A DNA stretch of 64,000 nucleotides from Streptomyces sp. Alt3 (GTDB lineage Bacteria > Actinomycetota > Actinomycetes > Streptomycetales > Streptomycetaceae), in NCBI RefSeq assembly GCF_030719215.1, contig NZ_CP120983.1, forward strand, positions 4,464,001 to 4,528,000. The letters run 5' to 3'. A program made the translations under genes and the position numbers. Below, in pieces: positions 33,855 through 43,701 of this stretch. Positions within the stretch are counted from its first letter, which is position 1. The number at the start of each line of letters is the position of its first letter. The notes under the pieces were generated by a model. That model had not been told where the DNA came from. It did not search any database and saw only the letters and a program-made list of their open reading frames with translations.

Positions 33855-35632
33855 CCGGAATACGGCTGACCGCCCCCGCCCCCGGCTGGGCCATCGACGC
33901 GGACGTCGTCGTGGTCGGCTCCGGCGTGGCCGGTCTCACCACCGCGCTCCGCTGCGCCGCCGCGGGCCTCGCGACCGTCGTCGTCACCAAGGCCCGTCTC
34001 GACGACGGCTCCACCCGGTGGGCCCAGGGCGGCATCGCCGCGGCGCTCGGCGAGGGGGACACCCCGGAGCAGCACCTCGACGACACCCTGGTCGCCGGTG
34101 CGGGGCTGTGCGACGAGACGGCGGTGCGCGCTCTGGTCACCGAGGGCCCCGGCGCCGTGGGCCGGCTGATCGACACCGGCGCGCACTTCGACACCACCGA
34201 CACGGGAGCGATCGCGCTGACCCGCGAGGGCGGCCACCACCGTCGCCGCATCGCGCACGCCGGGGGCGACGCGACGGGTGCCGAGATCTCCCGCGCCCTC
34301 GTCGAGGCGGTGCGCTCCGCCGCCCTGCGCATCATCGAGAACGCCCTGGTCCTGGACCTGCTCACGGATGCCGAAGGCCGTACCGAAGGCGTCACCCTGC
34401 ATGTCATGGGCGAGGGCCAGCACGACGGCGTCGGCGCCGTCCACGCCCCGGCCGTGGTGCTCGCCACCGGCGGCATGGGGCAGGTCTTCTCCGCCACCAC
34501 CAACCCGCCGGTCTCCACGGGCGACGGGGTGGCGCTCGCGCTGCGGGCGGGCGCCGAGGTCTCCGACCTCGAATTCGTCCAGTTCCATCCGACCGTCCTG
34601 TTTCTCGGCGCCGACTCCGAGGGACAGCAGCCGCTGGTGTCGGAAGCGGTGCGGGGCGAGGGCGCCCACCTCGTGGACGCCTCCGGCACCCGTTTCATGC
34701 TCGGACAGCACGAGCTGGCCGAGCTGGCGCCCCGCGACATCGTCGCCAAGGCGATCACCCGGCAGATGCACCTCCAGGGCGCCGAGCACATGTATCTGGA
34801 CGCCCGTCACTTCGGCGCCGAGATGTGGGCGCAGCGGTTCCCGACGATCCTCGCCGCCTGCCGCACCCACGGCATCGACCCCGTCACGCAGCCGATCCCG
34901 GTGGCCCCCGCCGCGCACTACGCCTCCGGCGGCGTGCGTACGGACCTCCGGGGCCGTACGACGGTGCCCGGTCTGTACGCCTGCGGCGAGGTCGCCTGCA
35001 CGGGCGTGCACGGCGCGAACCGGCTGGCGTCCAACTCCCTCCTGGAGGGCCTGGTCTTCGCCGAGCGCATCGCGGCCGACATCACCGGCGCCACGGGAGT
35101 GCCCCGGGCGGATTCCGGGGCCGCCGTCCGGCGCACCTCCGTGGCTGATCCCGCGGGTGCCGGCACCGTCGCGCTGCTGACCGCGGAGTCCCGGACCGCG
35201 ATCCAGCGGATCATGACCAGGGGCGCCGGGGTCATCCGCTCCGCCGGGAGTCTCGCCGTCGCGGCCGAGGAGCTGGAGGCGCTCCAGCTCGCCGCGGACG
35301 CCGCCGAGGACGGGCCCAAGGACGCCGTACCCGGGGTGGAGGCGTGGGAGGCCACGAACCTGCTCCTCGTCTCACGGGTCCTGATCGCCGCCGCACGGGA
35401 GCGCGAGGAGACCCGCGGCTGCCACTGGCGCGAGGACCGGCCCGACCGCGACGACGCCTCCTGGCGCCGCCACCTCGTCGTCCGTATCGCCACGGACCGG
35501 CAGCCCGTCGTCCGTACGACCGACGGTGCCGCGTTCCCGCCCGTACGCCCCGGAGACCCTGCCGACCCCACGGACACCGCAGGGTCCGACAGCCTTCGCA
35601 ACCACCCCGCCGACGCCCCCGAGGAGCCGTAA
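33851..35632 (+). CDS. nadB: L-aspartate oxidase
   Basis: The 593-residue FAD enzyme oxidises aspartate to iminoaspartate, the first step of de novo NAD synthesis. The FAD-binding VVVGSGVAGLTTALRCA lies near residue 17, ARLDDGSTRWAQGGIAAAL carries the conserved active-site region, and EFVQFHPTVLF and CGEVACTGVHGANRLASNSLLEGLVF are family signatures. The C-terminal roughly 60 residues are a low-complexity extension. It overlaps panC by 4 bp and ends 2 bp before nadC. nadA is not in the window. Confidence 0.95.
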   Translation: MTGIRLTAPAPGWAIDADVVVVGSGVAGLTTALRCAAAGLATVVVTKARLDDGSTRWAQGGIAAALGEGDTPEQHLDDTLVAGAGLCDETAVRALVTEGPGAVGRLIDTGAHFDTTDTGAIALTREGGHHRRRIAHAGGDATGAEISRALVEAVRSAALRIIENALVLDLLTDAEGRTEGVTLHVMGEGQHDGVGAVHAPAVVLATGGMGQVFSATTNPPVSTGDGVALALRAGAEVSDLEFVQFHPTVLFLGADSEGQQPLVSEAVRGEGAHLVDASGTRFMLGQHELAELAPRDIVAKAITRQMHLQGAEHMYLDARHFGAEMWAQRFPTILAACRTHGIDPVTQPIPVAPAAHYASGGVRTDLRGRTTVPGLYACGEVACTGVHGANRLASNSLLEGLVFAERIAADITGATGVPRADSGAAVRRTSVADPAGAGTVALLTAESRTAIQRIMTRGAGVIRSAGSLAVAAEELEALQLAADAAEDGPKDAVPGVEAWEATNLLLVSRVLIAAAREREETRGCHWREDRPDRDDASWRRHLVVRIATDRQPVVRTTDGAAFPPVRPGDPADPTDTAGSDSLRNHPADAPEEP

Positions 35633-35634
35633 CC

Positions 35635-36684
35635 GTGAGCACGCCCGAAGAGAATCCGCGCCCCACCCCCGTGGACGTACCGCTGATCCACATCGGCGCA
35701 CCCGCCGATTCCGGGGGCGGCTGCGGCGACGGCTGCGGCTGCGGTGACGGCTACGACCCCGACGGCCTGGAGTGCGGCCTCGATCCCGCACTGGCGCAGC
35801 TCCTGGCCGAGGCCGGTCTGGACCCGGTCCAGGTCGAGGACATCGCCCACGTCGCGATCGAGGAGGACCTCGACGGGGGCGAGGACGTCACCACCGTGGC
35901 GACCGTCCCGGAGGACGCCGTCGCCACCGGTGACTTCACCGCGCGCGAGGCCGGCGTCGTCGCGGGGCTGCGCGTCGCCGAGGCCGTCCTGTCCATCGTC
36001 TGCACCGACGAGTTCGAGGTCGAGCGCCACGTCGAGGACGGCGACCGCGTCGTGGCCGGCCAGAAGCTCCTCACCGTCACCACCCGCACCCGGGACCTGC
36101 TCACCGGCGAGCGCAGCGCGCTCAACCTGCTCTGCAGGCTCTCCGGGATCGCCACCGCGACCCGCGCCTGGGCCGATGTGCTCGAAGGCACGAAGGCGAA
36201 GGTCCGCGACACCCGTAAGACCACTCCGGGGCTGCGCGCGCTGGAGAAGTACGCGGTGCGGTGCGGCGGCGGGGTCAACCACCGCATGTCCCTCGTGGAC
36301 GCCGCGCTGGTCAAGGACAACCACGTGATCGCCGCCGGCGGCGTCGCGGAGGCCTTCCGGCGGGTCAGGAAGGCGTTCCCGGAGCTCGCGATCGAGGTCG
36401 AGGTCGACACCCTGGAGCAGGTCCACGAGGTGCTCGACGCGGGTGCCGACCTGATCCTGCTGGACAACTTCACCCCGTCCGCGACCGCCGAGGCGGTCGC
36501 CATCGTCGGTGGCCGCGCGGCGCTGGAGTCCTCCGGCCGGCTCACCCTCGGCTCCGCACGTGCCTACGCCGACGCGGGCGTCGACTACCTGGCCGTCGGC
36601 GCGCTCACGCACTCCTCGCCGATCCTCGACATCGGTCTGGACTTCCGCGACGCCGCGGTGGCGACCGACGGGGCCGACGCCTGA
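35635..36684 (+). CDS. nadC: Quinolinate phosphoribosyltransferase (carboxylating) with Cys-rich N-terminal extension
   Basis: The 349-residue enzyme makes nicotinate mononucleotide from quinolinate and PRPP with loss of CO2. The core begins about residue 50 (LLAEAGLDPVQVEDIAHVAIEEDL) and includes TRTRDLLTGERSALNLL, DTRKTTPGLRALEKYAV and DLILLDNFTPSA. About 45 residues precede the core, with the dense cysteine cluster CGDGCGCGDG at residues 25-34. Such a cluster could bind metal, but this is unproven. It starts at GTG 35635, 2 bp after nadB, and its stop overlaps the coaX start by one base. Confidence 0.95.
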   Translation: MSTPEENPRPTPVDVPLIHIGAPADSGGGCGDGCGCGDGYDPDGLECGLDPALAQLLAEAGLDPVQVEDIAHVAIEEDLDGGEDVTTVATVPEDAVATGDFTAREAGVVAGLRVAEAVLSIVCTDEFEVERHVEDGDRVVAGQKLLTVTTRTRDLLTGERSALNLLCRLSGIATATRAWADVLEGTKAKVRDTRKTTPGLRALEKYAVRCGGGVNHRMSLVDAALVKDNHVIAAGGVAEAFRRVRKAFPELAIEVEVDTLEQVHEVLDAGADLILLDNFTPSATAEAVAIVGGRAALESSGRLTLGSARAYADAGVDYLAVGALTHSSPILDIGLDFRDAAVATDGADA

Positions 36685-37481
36685 TGCTGCTCACCATCGA
36701 CGTCGGCAACTCCCACACCGTCCTCGGTCTGTTCGACGGCGAGGAGATCGTCGAGCACTGGCGGATCTCCACCGACGCCCGCCGTACCGCCGACGAGCTC
36801 GCCGTCCTGCTCCAGGGCCTGATGGGCATGCACCCGCTGCTCGGTGTCGAACTCGGCGACGGCATCGAGGGCATCGCGATCTGCTCGACGGTCCCCGCCG
36901 TGCTCCACGAGCTCCGTGAGGTCACCCGCCGCTACTACGGCGACGTCCCGGCGGTCCTCGTGGAGCCGGGCGTCAAGACCGGTGTGCCGGTCCTGACGGA
37001 CAACCCGAAGGAGGTCGGCGCGGACCGCATCATCAACGCGGTGGCCGCCGTCGAGCTCTACGGCGGCCCGGCGATCGTCGTCGACCTCGGCACCGCCACG
37101 ACCTTCGACGCGGTCTCCGCGCGGGGGGAGTACACGGGCGGGGTGATCGCCCCCGGCATCGAGATCTCCGTGGAGGCACTCGGGGTGAAGGGCGCCCAGC
37201 TCCGCAAGATCGAGCTGGCGCGGCCCCGCAGCGTGATCGGCAAGAACACCGTCGAGGCCATGCAGTCCGGCATCGTGTACGGCTTCGCGGGCCAGATCGA
37301 CGGTGTGGTCGAGCGCATGAAGAAGGAGCTGGCGGCCGATCCCGACGACGTCACCGTCATCGCGACCGGGGGCCTTGCTCCGATGGTGTTGGGGGAGTCC
37401 TCCGTCATCGACGAGCACGAGCCCTGGCTGACGCTCATCGGGCTGCGCCTGGTGTACGAGCGCAACATCGCCCGGATGTAG
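36684..37481 (+). CDS. coaX: Type III pantothenate kinase
   Basis: The 265-residue kinase phosphorylates pantothenate in the first committed step of CoA synthesis. The N-terminal phosphate motif is LLTIDVGNSHTVLGLF; the pantothenate-site region includes VGADRIINAVAA, then VDLGTATTFDAVSARGEYTGGVIAPG and the later IATGGLAPM. Type III enzymes resist feedback by CoA and use a monovalent cation. It overlaps nadC (TGATG) and closes the operon, linking the pantothenate step of panC to CoA. Confidence 0.96.
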   Translation: MLLTIDVGNSHTVLGLFDGEEIVEHWRISTDARRTADELAVLLQGLMGMHPLLGVELGDGIEGIAICSTVPAVLHELREVTRRYYGDVPAVLVEPGVKTGVPVLTDNPKEVGADRIINAVAAVELYGGPAIVVDLGTATTFDAVSARGEYTGGVIAPGIEISVEALGVKGAQLRKIELARPRSVIGKNTVEAMQSGIVYGFAGQIDGVVERMKKELAADPDDVTVIATGGLAPMVLGESSVIDEHEPWLTLIGLRLVYERNIARM

Positions 37482-37579
37482 GGCGCGCCCGCGGCCACCT
37501 GCGGGAACGACTCGGCGGTGCTCCGTCCTACGGCGCCCCGCCGAGCGGTTGGTTAAACGGATTTTGTCCATTTAGCACG

Positions 37580-37585
37580 TATTGT
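37580..37585 (+). promoter_or_regulatory. -10 element TATTGT for a probably leaderless transcript
   Basis: TATTGT lies 6 bp upstream of the ATG at 37592, within an AT-rich patch (37550-37590). No ribosome-binding site precedes the ATG. Confidence 0.5.
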
Positions 37586-37591
37586 CGCGTC

Positions 37592-38218
37592 ATGCCCACG
37601 CCCTACGGATCACGTGGCGGCATGGCGTTCAGCGCGGACGAGCTCCGGGTGCTCCGACGTGCTCTCGCCAACGCCCTCCACCCCACGCCCCTGCCGGAAG
37701 AGGATGTCCAGGACTGCCTGCGCCTGGCAGGCGCGGTGGACGAGGTGGTGAGCGAGGCGGGACGGCTGCGCGCCTTCCTCCTCGCCGATCTCGCCCGTTA
37801 CCGCGACGCGCTCCCCGGCTCCCTCACCGGCTATCTGGAACTCCTCCAGGACGCCCTCGCGGCGGGTTACGACCCTCGCCCCGACGATCTCGCGGCCCTG
37901 CGCGCCCTGCGCGCCGGGCCGGTCGCGGCGGCCCTGCTGGAACGCTGCCAGGTGCTCGCCGAGCGTTCGGTGCGGGCGCGCCTCGCCGGGCGTGCGGCCC
38001 CGGTGGCGGCGCCCGCGCCGCGCAGCAGGCTGCTGGCCCTCCCCGGCGGGCTGGCGGCGGCCAAGGAGCCGGAGCGGCCCCGGACCCCGTCGCGGCCCCC
38101 CGTGCCGGCTCGTCCGGCGGCTCCGGGGGAGCGGCCCATGCCCAAGCCGTCCGAGGTCTTCCCGCCCCGCCGCCGTCCCGCGCCGGCGCCTCCGCCGGAG
38201 GAGCGCGCCGTCTCCTGA
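37592..38218 (+). CDS. Hypothetical alpha-helical protein
   Basis: The 208-residue protein begins MPTPYGSRGGMAFSADELRVLRRALANALHP. Residues about 12-130 are a helical domain rich in leucine and arginine, and the C-terminal 75 residues are proline-rich and basic. I do not recognise the family. The helical part, with its leucine spacing, resembles a small protein-binding domain, but no function is proposed. It is flanked by coaX and a 59-residue membrane gene on the same strand. Confidence 0.78.
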   Translation: MPTPYGSRGGMAFSADELRVLRRALANALHPTPLPEEDVQDCLRLAGAVDEVVSEAGRLRAFLLADLARYRDALPGSLTGYLELLQDALAAGYDPRPDDLAALRALRAGPVAAALLERCQVLAERSVRARLAGRAAPVAAPAPRSRLLALPGGLAAAKEPERPRTPSRPPVPARPAAPGERPMPKPSEVFPPRRRPAPAPPPEERAVS

Positions 38219-38271
38219 GGGGGCCGACGCGCCTGAGGGGTGCCCGGGAGTGGCCGGAATGCCGGGCTCGC

Positions 38272-38277
38272 TACCCT
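38272..38277 (+). promoter_or_regulatory. -10 element TACCCT for a probably leaderless transcript
   Basis: TACCCT ends 7 bp before the ATG at 38285 with only CTGGACG-type sequence between, and no Shine-Dalgarno. Confidence 0.45.
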
Positions 38278-38284
38278 GGACGGC

Positions 38285-38464
38285 ATGGACTACGTATCCG
38301 CGCTCGTTCCCCCCGTGGTGATGGCTGTCTTCTTCATCGGCCTCGTCAGGACGATCATCAAGAGCCAGGGCGGCCCGAACAAGGCCAAGGAGGACGCCGC
38401 GGTGGACGCGGCGCTCGCCCGTGCAGAACTGGCCAAGCAGGCTCCGCGGCCCGAGGGCGTCTGA
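38285..38464 (+). CDS. Small membrane protein, 59 residues
   Basis: MDYVSALVPPVVMAVFFIGLVRTII gives one membrane helix at about residues 5-25, followed by a charged cytoplasmic tail rich in lysine, alanine and glutamate. No function is recognised. High third-position G/C and the clear helix support coding. The chosen ATG gives a helix starting at the N-terminus; an in-frame upstream ATG at 38240 lacks support. A GGCTCCACCGGAGCC-like hairpin (38492-38506) follows and may end its transcript. Confidence 0.7.
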   Translation: MDYVSALVPPVVMAVFFIGLVRTIIKSQGGPNKAKEDAAVDAALARAELAKQAPRPEGV

Positions 38465-38553
38465 CCCGGACCGAGCACGAAGGGCGCACGGCTCCACCGG
38501 AGCCGTGCGCCCTTTTGCCGTCCCGGAATTATCCCATTCCGGACATATGGCAC

Positions 38554-38559
38554 TAAGGT
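38554..38559 (+). promoter_or_regulatory. -10 element TAAGGT for a probably leaderless transcript
   Basis: TAAGGT lies 6 bp before GTG 38566. The AT-rich flank (38525-38560) contrasts with the surrounding DNA, and there is no ribosome-binding site. Confidence 0.5.
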
Positions 38560-38565
38560 AGCGGT

Positions 38566-39000
38566 GTGCCCCGCCAATTGGGAGAGCTGGAAGACACCGT
38601 GATGACACGGGTCTGGCAATGGAACCGCCCGGTCACCGTGCGGGAAGTTCTCGAGGACCTTCAACAGGAACGGTCCATCGCGTACACGACCGTGATGACT
38701 GTTATGGACAATCTCCATCAGAAGGGCTGGGTCCGGCGGGAAGTCGATGGCCGGGCATATCGATATACGGCGGTCTCCACCCGTGCCGCATACGCGGCCG
38801 CACTGATGAACGAGGCCTGGGCGCAGAGCGACAACCCGGCTGCCGCCCTGGTCGCCTTCTTCGGCATGATGTCCGCCGAGCAGCGCGAAGCTCTCCGGGA
38901 CGCGATGCGAGTCGTCGCGCCCACCTTCCCCGAACCGGACGGGAACGGGGCCGACGGGACGACCGCAGCCGATGAAGCGCCGTCGGAGAGCGGGCGATAG
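38566..39000 (+). CDS. BlaI/MecI/CopY-family transcriptional repressor
   Basis: The 144-residue protein has the MecI winged helix: LGELEDTVMTRVWQWNRPVTVREVLEDLQQERSIAYTTVMTVMDNLHQKGWVRRE. The C-terminal helices form the dimerisation part. In MecI/BlaI systems a membrane M56 protease (BlaR1/MecR1) cleaves the repressor, but no such gene is nearby. The next gene is an argA-type acetyltransferase 9 bp downstream. What it represses here cannot be told from context. Confidence 0.88.
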   Translation: MPRQLGELEDTVMTRVWQWNRPVTVREVLEDLQQERSIAYTTVMTVMDNLHQKGWVRREVDGRAYRYTAVSTRAAYAAALMNEAWAQSDNPAAALVAFFGMMSAEQREALRDAMRVVAPTFPEPDGNGADGTTAADEAPSESGR

Positions 39001-39009
39001 CGTCGGGGG

Positions 39010-39627
39010 ATGTCCTCAGAGCAGTCGCAAACCGAGCACCGTGCCGAGTCGCAAACAGGAGCGCATAGCGAGCCGGAAACGGGATCTCGCGCAGATGTTC
39101 ATACCGGTCCGTCGGCTAATAAGCCGGCCATCACCGTCCGCCGGGCCAGGACGAGTGATGTGGCGTCCGTCCGTGGACTCCTTGACGGCTACGTCTCCCA
39201 GGGCATCCTGCTCGACAAAGCGACGGTGACCCTTTACGAGGACATCCAGGAGTTCTGGGTCGCCGAACGCGACGAGGACGCCCGTGTCATCGGCTGCGGC
39301 GCACTCCACGTGATGTGGGAGGACCTGGCCGAAGTCCGTACGCTCGCCGTCGACCAAGGCATCAGGGGTGCCGGAGTCGGACACCAGGTCCTGGACAAGC
39401 TCCTGCAGACCGCGCGCTGGCTCGGTGTCCGCCGGGTTTTCTGTCTCACGTTCGAAGTCGACTTCTTCGCCGCGCACGGCTTCACCGAGATCGGAGAGAC
39501 TCCTGTCGACGGAGATGTCTACAGCGAGCTGCTGCGTTCCTATGACGAGGGTGTCGCAGAGTTCCTGGGTCTCGAACGAGTGAAGCCGAACACCTTGGGC
39601 AACAGCCGGATGCTTCTGCACCTGTGA
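39010..39627 (+). CDS. argA: Amino-acid N-acetyltransferase (N-acetylglutamate synthase, GNAT type)
   Basis: The 205-residue protein has about 37 variable residues followed by a GNAT domain. The first core strand is ITVRRARTSDVASVRGLLDGYVSQGILLDK, the acetyl-CoA loop is LAVDQGIRGAGVGHQVLDKLL, and the end has VFCLTFEVDFFAAHGFTEIG. It resembles the short ArgA type that makes N-acetylglutamate, the first step of arginine synthesis. The kinase-like half of classical ArgA is absent. It starts at ATG 39010, nearly adjacent to the BlaI gene, so cotranscription is likely. Confidence 0.85.
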   Translation: MSSEQSQTEHRAESQTGAHSEPETGSRADVHTGPSANKPAITVRRARTSDVASVRGLLDGYVSQGILLDKATVTLYEDIQEFWVAERDEDARVIGCGALHVMWEDLAEVRTLAVDQGIRGAGVGHQVLDKLLQTARWLGVRRVFCLTFEVDFFAAHGFTEIGETPVDGDVYSELLRSYDEGVAEFLGLERVKPNTLGNSRMLLHL

Positions 39628-39699
39628 ACGGCGGAAGGCGCCGGAACCCTATGTCCGAATCGCGCATGTTTCCCGTGTTCTTGTGCTCCTGAACCTCTC

Positions 39700-39772
39700 C
39701 CAAGGGTTTGTGTTTTCCGGGGAAAAGCGGTTTCCTTTCCGCGTACTGCATTTTCGATGAAAGGAAAATCCG
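39700..39772 (+). promoter_or_regulatory. lsr2 upstream region with AT-rich palindromes
   Basis: The region is markedly richer in A/T than the rest of the window. It holds TTTTCC-GG-GGAAAA (39713-39726) and a GCGG...CCGC palindrome just after. AAAGGA at 39759-39766 serves as the ribosome-binding site. The AT-rich character would let Lsr2 bind its own promoter, but no experiment is implied here. Confidence 0.45.
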
Positions 39773-40108
39773 GTGGCACAGAAGGTTCAGGTCCTTCTTG
39801 TTGATGACCTCGACGGTGGCGAGGCGGACGAGACCGTGACGTTCGCTCTGGATGGCAAGACGTACGAGATCGACCTCACCACGACCAACGCGGACAAGCT
39901 CCGTGGTCTTCTTGAGCCCTACGCCAAGAGTGGACGTCGCACCGGTGGCCGCGCCGCGACCGGCCGTGGCAAGGGCCGCGCCGTTTCCGGTGGCAACAAG
40001 GACACTGCGGAGATCCGTCGTTGGGCGCGCGAGAACGGCCACAACGTGAATGACCGTGGCCGCGTTCCCGCCGAGATCCGTGAGGCTTACGAGAAGGCCA
40101 ACGGCTGA
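39773..40108 (+). CDS. lsr2: Lsr2 nucleoid-associated protein
   Basis: The 111-residue protein has the Lsr2 N-terminal dimerisation domain (MAQKVQVLLVDDLDGGEADETVTFALDGKTYEIDL) and a C-terminal DNA-binding domain (TAEIRRWARENGHNVNDRGRVPAEIREAYEKANG) with an RGR minor-groove motif. It silences AT-rich, often horizontally acquired genes. The linker is rich in glycine and arginine. It starts at GTG 39773 after AAAGGA. Its 3' end overlaps the convergent SCO3374-type gene by 22 bp. Confidence 0.95.
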   Translation: MAQKVQVLLVDDLDGGEADETVTFALDGKTYEIDLTTTNADKLRGLLEPYAKSGRRTGGRAATGRGKGRAVSGGNKDTAEIRRWARENGHNVNDRGRVPAEIREAYEKANG

Positions 40109-40668
40109 CCTGTCGGCCGATGCGCCCACAGGTGATTCCGGGCACGCAAGAGCCGGGCCCGGTGGCATTCGGTAGCTGCCGCGTCCACGAGTCGTACGAG
40201 ATCGGGAGCATCCCCACCGCTGCTCCCGAGGCCGCCGAGGGCCGGGAGGGATCGTTCCGCCTCCCGGCGCGGTCCGGGGGGTCGCAGCCAGACCGCGGCC
40301 CCCGGCGAGCCTGCCGCCCGGCCGGGCGGCACCGGAGCCGTGATGTGCCCGCCGGTTCCCACGGCGGACAGGTCGAGATCGATTCCGCCCCACTCCAGCC
40401 AGTCGAGCAGACCGGGCACCTCCTCGGCGCTGCCCGCGGCCACCAGCAGCCGCATCCGCTGCCCCGCCACAGCCACCGGTCCGGTCCGGCCGACCCGGCG
40501 CAGCGCCGCGTGACCTGCCGCGGCCGGCAGCTCCAGCACGTCGAAGCGCAGCCCCGTCAGCAGGCGCACCGGTGACGTGCCCGCCGTGGCCCAGCCGAGT
40601 TCGCGGGCGTACCACTGCGCGCAGTCGTACTCCGTCGACGAGCGGGGGGGTGGGACGAGGGAAGCCAT
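40087..40668 (-). CDS. SCO3374-family protein of unknown function
   Basis: The 193-residue protein resembles a Streptomyces family encoded between lsr2 and clpC. Recognisable parts are YARELGWATAGTSPVRLLTGLRFDVLELPAAAG, EEVPGLLDWLEWGGIDLDL and PDLVRLVDAAATECHRARLL. Its mixed alpha/beta pattern is similar to the N-terminal part of some DNA primase/polymerase-like proteins, but this is weak. It starts at ATG 40668, away from clpC. The overlap with lsr2 is at the stop codons only. Confidence 0.83.
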   Translation of the reverse strand: MASLVPPPRSSTEYDCAQWYARELGWATAGTSPVRLLTGLRFDVLELPAAAGHAALRRVGRTGPVAVAGQRMRLLVAAGSAEEVPGLLDWLEWGGIDLDLSAVGTGGHITAPVPPGRAAGSPGAAVWLRPPGPRREAERSLPALGGLGSSGGDAPDLVRLVDAAATECHRARLLRARNHLWAHRPTGQPLAFS

Positions 40669-41107
40669 GTCCGTTGAACCGCGGAACCGGGCCCGGAGTT
40701 ACGCGCCGTTCCCGTACGACTTCTCTGCGTGCTTGCCGAGGGGGCGTGCGGAAGCATCCGCCGGCACGAAGTTGTTCGCCCGTAGCTGAGGAAACGGGGG
40801 TGCGCCGCATGGACTGTCAGTCGGTGCGGGTAAGACATCCCTAGTGGGAAGGGGCGACACGCGGGCAAAAACGTCTCACGTTCGCCATCGGCGTACTGGC
40901 GAAAGGGCTATCTGCCTGGCCTGCGGGAACATCGTCTCGCACCATCGGGTTGGAGCAGTTGTCGGCGTTCGGGGCGGGAGATCCCCCGGAAGCAGGGCCG
41001 GGTGTCGGCAGTTGAAATGAGCGGTCCCCGCTTGCGGGACTAAGCTGCGGAAGGACAGGGAGGGGACCGACCCCTTACTGCCTGACCGCTCTGAGGAGCG
41101 ATTAACG
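40669..41107. other. Intergenic region upstream of clpC (439 bp)
   Basis: The region between the divergent SCO3374-type and clpC starts probably holds their promoters. Besides the inverted repeat at 40881-40903 I see a GGGGACCGACCCC-type hairpin near 41074 and the clpC ribosome-binding site (GAGGAGCGA). A 40-codon open frame at 40667-40789 is not convincing as a gene. Confidence 0.6.
40880..40903. promoter_or_regulatory. Candidate ClgR-type operator of clpC
   Basis: TTCGCC (40881-40886) and GGCGAA (40898-40903) form a perfect inverted repeat with an 11-bp spacer. The left arm is preceded by G, giving GTTCGCC, which resembles the GTTCGC-containing box described for ClgR control of clp genes in Streptomyces. 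A GCG follows at four rather than five bases, so the match is imperfect. Confidence 0.45.
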
Positions 41108-43633
<2,526 letters not shown>

Positions 43634-43657
43634 GGCGCCTGACGCCCGAGCGTCGAA

Positions 43658-43701
43658 GGGGCTGCCCCGGACCGGTTTCGGTCCGGGGCAGCCCCTTTTT
43701 T
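43658..43701 (+). terminator. Rho-independent terminator of clpC
   Basis: The arms 43658-43674 and 43679-43695 are perfect 17-bp complements with loop GTTT, followed by six T at 43696-43701. It begins 24 bp after the clpC stop codon. Confidence 0.95.

Noticed and set aside
40667..40789. 40-codon open frame upstream of clpC
   Set aside because: Third-position G/C is clearly below that of neighbouring genes, it overlaps the start of the divergent SCO3374-type gene and no domain is recognisable.
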